DNA of 25,903 nucleotides from contig JALUZI010000125.1 of assembly GCA_027012045.1 (NCBI GenBank), positions 1 to 25,903 on the forward strand, read 5' to 3'. This document shows, piece by piece, positions 22,823 through 25,903 of the stretch (positions within the stretch are counted from its first letter, which is position 1; each line of letters begins with the position of its first letter). The notes beneath the pieces were generated by a model. It did no database searches, had not been told where the DNA came from, and was given only the letters and a program-made list of their open reading frames with translations. The position numbers and the translations under genes were made by a program. This stretch comes from Desulfurococcales archaeon (GTDB lineage Archaea; Thermoproteota; Thermoprotei_A; Sulfolobales; Acidilobaceae).

Positions 22823-24124
22823 ATGGTGGAAGAAATGAGGAAGACTGGGTTACTGCTATTGTTGCTAATTATCACACCAGCCCTAGCTTCACTGGCATAT
22901 ATCCCTGCTAACGCACAGCCTTCTGGGAGCAACCTTAATGTTTACTTGAAAGGAGATAACCTTACTGTCACAAACAGATACTACGAGATAACATTCAATC
23001 TATCGCTAGGTGCAAGAATAACCTCGTGGGTATTAAATGAAGGTAACAGCCAGGTAAATCTAGTAGAGGCTGGACCAGTATCTCCAACGCTCTCAATAGA
23101 TTTCTACACAACCAAGTACGTTAAAACCACCAGCGTCACATATAATAATAGAACTGTTAACATAACGTCAACAGCACTCATGCTCGGAAAATGGAATGCA
23201 AGAATAATAGAGAATAGCAGTGACTCCGCTATAATACTATTCTATCCAATTTCAATGGATGCGCTTAAACAGATAGAGCCGTTAAACCTCAGTATGATAA
23301 CATATTTCTACTCAGATAAACCTTACATAGATGTATACTATGTAATATCGAATCCCTCAAACGCTCCAGTATACCCTAAAAAACTCGTAGGTGATTCCAG
23401 CTTCATATTAAAACTCACAGTATTCAATGCCAAAGAAAAAATAGATGACTGGAACGGCACAATACTCTATACATCATTCGAGAATTACAAGAGCGTCTTC
23501 AGGCATGATATAAAACCTGCATTTGTCCAGCTCTTACATAGAGAGAACCTCCTTTCAGCGGGTTTATTCAATAATGATACAAGGGAAGTGAGTTTAATAT
23601 CTCCTCTAAAAGGATCGCCTAGTTTCATGGATATAAAGACCTTTGATGTTCCTGGAAGCATGAAAGGAGTAGAGTATGAGGTTGGTTATCCTATAGAGAA
23701 AATAGCCCCAGGAAGTTCAAGTGAAATAGGGATAAGAGTGGTCTACGGGTTAGTTTCCCCTTGCACGGTGGAATCTATGAACATACAACCCCTATACAAG
23801 ACTATGGACCCGAAAGACTTTGCTGTCTACAAGGCGTATAAGGACGATTTCCCCGCCAAAATAGTACAGTTGAACAACACCGTGAAGGGCCTTAGAGAGG
23901 CTAGGGACAATCTGTTGAAGGAGATCGATGAACTCAATAATAAGGTTGAGTACTGGAAGGGAAACGCTACATATTGGAAGACGGAGTACACCATTGTGAA
24001 GGAGCAGATCAAATCGTACAGTGCCGATGCTAGGAGAGCGTCAGTTATTAGTGTCATAGGAGCGGTGCTCGGCTTAATAATAGGATTCGCTGGTGGAGCA
24101 GTGTTCTATAGAAAGAGGTACTGA
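22823..24124 (+). CDS. Membrane-anchored secreted protein, probably glycosylated
   Basis: The 433 residues have a signal peptide (positive KTG then LLLLLLIITPALASLAYIPANA, cleavage near residue 31), a large extracellular beta-rich domain (about 45-345) beginning TVTNRYYEITFNLSLGARITSWVLNEG, a pattern recalling the periplasmic beta-sandwich of YidC/Oxa1-type proteins, a coiled coil (about 365-405: LREARDNLLKEIDELNNKVEYWKGN) and one C-terminal membrane helix with a basic end (FYRKRY). Ten N-x-S/T sequons (for example NLT, NRT, NIT, NGT, NAT) suggest archaeal N-glycosylation. Function unknown; a surface or cell-envelope role is inference. Start: ATG 22823, or ATG 22835 with GGTGGAAG before it. 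A TTTAAA box lies at 22777-22782. Confidence 0.75.
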   Translation: MVEEMRKTGLLLLLLIITPALASLAYIPANAQPSGSNLNVYLKGDNLTVTNRYYEITFNLSLGARITSWVLNEGNSQVNLVEAGPVSPTLSIDFYTTKYVKTTSVTYNNRTVNITSTALMLGKWNARIIENSSDSAIILFYPISMDALKQIEPLNLSMITYFYSDKPYIDVYYVISNPSNAPVYPKKLVGDSSFILKLTVFNAKEKIDDWNGTILYTSFENYKSVFRHDIKPAFVQLLHRENLLSAGLFNNDTREVSLISPLKGSPSFMDIKTFDVPGSMKGVEYEVGYPIEKIAPGSSSEIGIRVVYGLVSPCTVESMNIQPLYKTMDPKDFAVYKAYKDDFPAKIVQLNNTVKGLREARDNLLKEIDELNNKVEYWKGNATYWKTEYTIVKEQIKSYSADARRASVISVIGAVLGLIIGFAGGAVFYRKRY

Positions 24125-24154
24125 GTGAAAATAAAACCTCCAGGTTCCACGGGT

Positions 24155-25534
24155 TCATTTTTCTATGGCGAGGAATCTTAGGAGAAGATAGATATCCTCT
24201 AGTTTCTCCAGGTTCCACACCATTGATATCACTTTCCTACCGTTCTCCTCGTCGAGTTTGTCTTTAACGAGTTTCCAGAACTTCTCCTCTACACCTTTCC
24301 TGTCAAGCTTATTCATGAAATGCCCTGGAGGGTAAGTGCTTGACTCCTCGTATACTGAGCCATCATCCATCTCTATTATAATAGTGTTCTTTATGCCCTT
24401 AGGATACACTCTGTTATGCTCCTCGTCTACTTCGACTTTCATCTTTGACAGTAGATTCCTGATGTCTTGTGCTAGTATTCTCTCGGGGCGGAATGTGTCT
24501 AGCCATACGTGGCCATCGATTAAGGCGGCTGCTATTATGTATGGCATGCTGTGATCAGCTGTTTCCCTGGTCTTTGGATCCCATTTCTCCGGATCCTTAA
24601 CTATTATTTTGTATGCGACATCAAAAGTCTTCACGTTTATCTTACGTATTTTGGAGGGATCAAAGTTCGGTATTTTCTCTCTGAGCTTTAGGGCAGCGTC
24701 TACGGCGCTCATTGCATGGTATTCTACTGGCCAGAACTTTATACTAGTCTCTAGCATTTTGAAGGGAGCCCCGTTTTCTCCTCCCATAACCGGTATATCG
24801 AAGGAGTCACCGTTTAATGCTACATTGAAGAAGCCGAATTCGCCCTCGAAAACAGGGCTGGGGCCTGTCATGCCTTTCCATGCGAGTATGGCTGCAAACA
24901 GTCCGTTTCTGGCAGAGTTGGCTGCAGCACATCCTTTCCACATGCTGAGCTCGCCGGCTCTTGTTTGTCTGAGGGCATTGTTTGTTGTTAGTGCTATGTT
25001 AATGGCGTTAGTCAACTGTTCCTCGTTTAAGCCTAGGACCTTTCCTGCTCCTACTGCGCTACTTACAGCAATATAGGTTACATGGTCCCATCCTTTGCTA
25101 CGAATGCTGTAAGCATCAGCGAGCCTGCCTGCTACTTCGTAGGAAGCTACTATGCCTTCTATCACTTTCTTACCATCAGCACCAACCATCTCCGCAGCAG
25201 CTAAAATCGCTGGAATATTGTCACTGGGATGAAGGGCTTCCTTGCTTAGATATGTGTCGTTAAAATCAAAGTATCTGACACCGCATCCATTCGCGAAAGT
25301 AGCGTGATCAGGAGCCGATTTCATGAGTGTTCCCCAAACTGTGGTGGGGTACTTGGGGCTTGTCGTGTATAGAGCATAAGCCCTAGCTATAGATGGGGGT
25401 TTCTCATAGAACGCGCCTAGGGCTACTGCGAAACTATCTAAGACCCTTTTCTTAGTTTCTTCAACAACATCACTTGGAATTTTATTGTAACTAAGCTCAT
25501 ATGCCCATTTAGCTATTCTCTGTGCTAAATTCAA
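24155..25534 (-). CDS. MmgE/PrpD family protein
   Basis: This member of the 2-methylcitrate dehydratase/MmgE family has about 459 residues, which is full length. Typical segments are ETKKRVLDSFAVALGAF near the N-terminus, RYFDFNDTYLSKEALHPSDNIPAILAAAE (about 92-119) and MWKGCAAANSARNGLFAAILAWKGMTGP (about 200-227). Archaeal members work on citrate- or methylcitrate-like substrates in propionate metabolism or on unknown hydroxy acids; no prpB or prpC neighbours are present to support the methylcitrate cycle. The longest frame starts at a GTG (25546) that is part of the GGAGGTGA ribosome binding site itself; the TTG at 25534, eight bases after it, is the better start. It is divergent from an amidohydrolase. 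Confidence 0.88.
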   Translation of the reverse strand: MNLAQRIAKWAYELSYNKIPSDVVEETKKRVLDSFAVALGAFYEKPPSIARAYALYTTSPKYPTTVWGTLMKSAPDHATFANGCGVRYFDFNDTYLSKEALHPSDNIPAILAAAEMVGADGKKVIEGIVASYEVAGRLADAYSIRSKGWDHVTYIAVSSAVGAGKVLGLNEEQLTNAINIALTTNNALRQTRAGELSMWKGCAAANSARNGLFAAILAWKGMTGPSPVFEGEFGFFNVALNGDSFDIPVMGGENGAPFKMLETSIKFWPVEYHAMSAVDAALKLREKIPNFDPSKIRKINVKTFDVAYKIIVKDPEKWDPKTRETADHSMPYIIAAALIDGHVWLDTFRPERILAQDIRNLLSKMKVEVDEEHNRVYPKGIKNTIIIEMDDGSVYEESSTYPPGHFMNKLDRKGVEEKFWKLVKDKLDEENGRKVISMVWNLEKLEDIYLLLRFLAIEK

Positions 25535-25600
25535 AATGTTTGTCACCTCCGCATTAATGGGGTGGGTATTTTTGAATAAAATTTTTCGTTAACGGGTATT

Positions 25601-25620
25601 CTAAGTTAATCTAAGTTAAT
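25601..25620. repeat. Tandem 10-bp repeat in a divergent promoter region
   Basis: Two perfect, abutting copies of CTAAGTTAAT between prpD-like and amidohydrolase genes. One copy per helical turn puts both on the same face of the DNA, as for a cooperatively bound regulator. Apart from TATA-like AT-rich stretches, I see nothing else in 25547-25685. Confidence 0.5.
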
Positions 25621-25685
25621 AATCCTTGTTCACCAAGATATACTGAAAACTAAAGGAGTGTTGGCATAGAAAGTGGGACTGTATA

Positions 25686-25903
25686 ATGATAGAAGCAGAG
25701 ACAGCAGTGATACATGGAAGAGTGCTATATGATGTAAAACTGCCCATTGAATGGGCTGATGGTTATTACAGGACCGTTGTAATGCCGGGGTTCACTGATG
25801 GTCATATGCATCCTCAAGTTATTGATCCTGGGGTTTCTGTTCTATCAGGGTTCTCTGATTCTTACGAATGGATTGAGAATAGGATTATGGCTGTAGACGA
25901 GGG
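25686..25903 (+). CDS. Amidohydrolase (3' partial)
   Basis: The first 72 residues of a metal-dependent amidohydrolase that continues beyond the right edge. A short composite-domain strand set (ETAVIHGRVLYDVKLPIEW) leads to VMPGFTDGHMHPQ (32-44), the iPGfxDxHxH motif with metal ligands His40 and His42, so this copy is catalytically plausible, unlike the amidohydrolase-like gene at 14323. Only the N-terminus is visible and the substrate is unknown; the SsnA/imidazolonepropionase-like branches all start this way. An in-frame stop lies about 20 bases before the ATG at 25686, so this is the first possible ATG start; the ribosome binding site is weak (GTGGGAC). Confidence 0.85.
   Translation, partial: MIEAETAVIHGRVLYDVKLPIEWADGYYRTVVMPGFTDGHMHPQVIDPGVSVLSGFSDSYEWIENRIMAVDE

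Noticed and set aside
24609..25076. Plus-strand frame (155 codons)
   Set aside because: Lies wholly within the prpD-like gene on the other strand with no ribosome binding site.

Overview
The window is chromosomal DNA from a hyperthermophile-type archaeon, most likely a member of Thermoproteota (crenarchaeote, Desulfurococcales-like). The evidence is the gene set: geranylgeranylglyceryl phosphate synthase (archaeal lipids), Hjc resolvase, the Fe-S primase subunit PriL, a short Sec61-beta, an Elf1-like zinc ribbon, CTP-type riboflavin kinase, wyosine enzymes, pyruvoyl AdoMetDC-family decarboxylase and a tRNA with a bulge-helix-bulge intron outside position 37/38. Genus is inference only. Genes are tightly packed, no gap exceeds 300 bp, and no rRNA, CRISPR array, transposase or IS end was seen.

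Left part (1-7700): a split cobalamin-independent methionine synthase (a zinc-less MetE-like half running off the left edge, then the zinc-binding catalytic half), Sec61-beta/SecG, a MazG-type pyrophosphohydrolase, a zinc-ribbon protein, an eight-CBS-domain protein, GGGP synthase with an Elf1-like factor, S-adenosylhomocysteinase, an intron-containing CAU tRNA, and RidA. Middle (7700-16400): a VIT/CCC1-like membrane protein, the AdoMetDC/ArgDC-family proenzyme divergent from a nucleoside-phosphorylase-like protein plus a small helical protein, the NfeD protease/stomatin pair, Hjc, a PIN-ATPase-KH protein, a catalytically stripped amidohydrolase-like protein and ThiI. Right (16400-25903): a hypothetical gene, a HhH-glycosylase-like protein with a four-cysteine loop, a winged-helix-like protein, a Trm5/Taw2-family methyltransferase overlapping Taw3 (wyosine pathway), PriL, a CoA-disulfide-reductase/NADH-oxidase type flavoprotein, RibK, a glycoprotein-like membrane-anchored surface protein, an MmgE/PrpD protein, and the start of an intact amidohydrolase at the right edge.

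Functional themes: the methionine/SAM cycle (MetE pair, SAH hydrolase, SAM-decarboxylase family protein), tRNA maturation (spliced tRNA, ThiI, Trm5/Taw2, Taw3), replication and recombination (PriL, Hjc), and membrane quality control (NfeD-stomatin). These are scattered small transcription units rather than one island. Six of eleven convergent gene pairs overlap at their stop codons. The items most worth a second look are the position-32/33 tRNA intron whose 3' end copies the anticodon-stem strand, a 22-bp perfect palindrome spanning two convergent stop codons, three members of enzyme families that have lost their catalytic residues (nucleoside phosphorylase-like, amidohydrolase-like, MetE-like), and the G6/C6 palindrome over the predicted speD start site.
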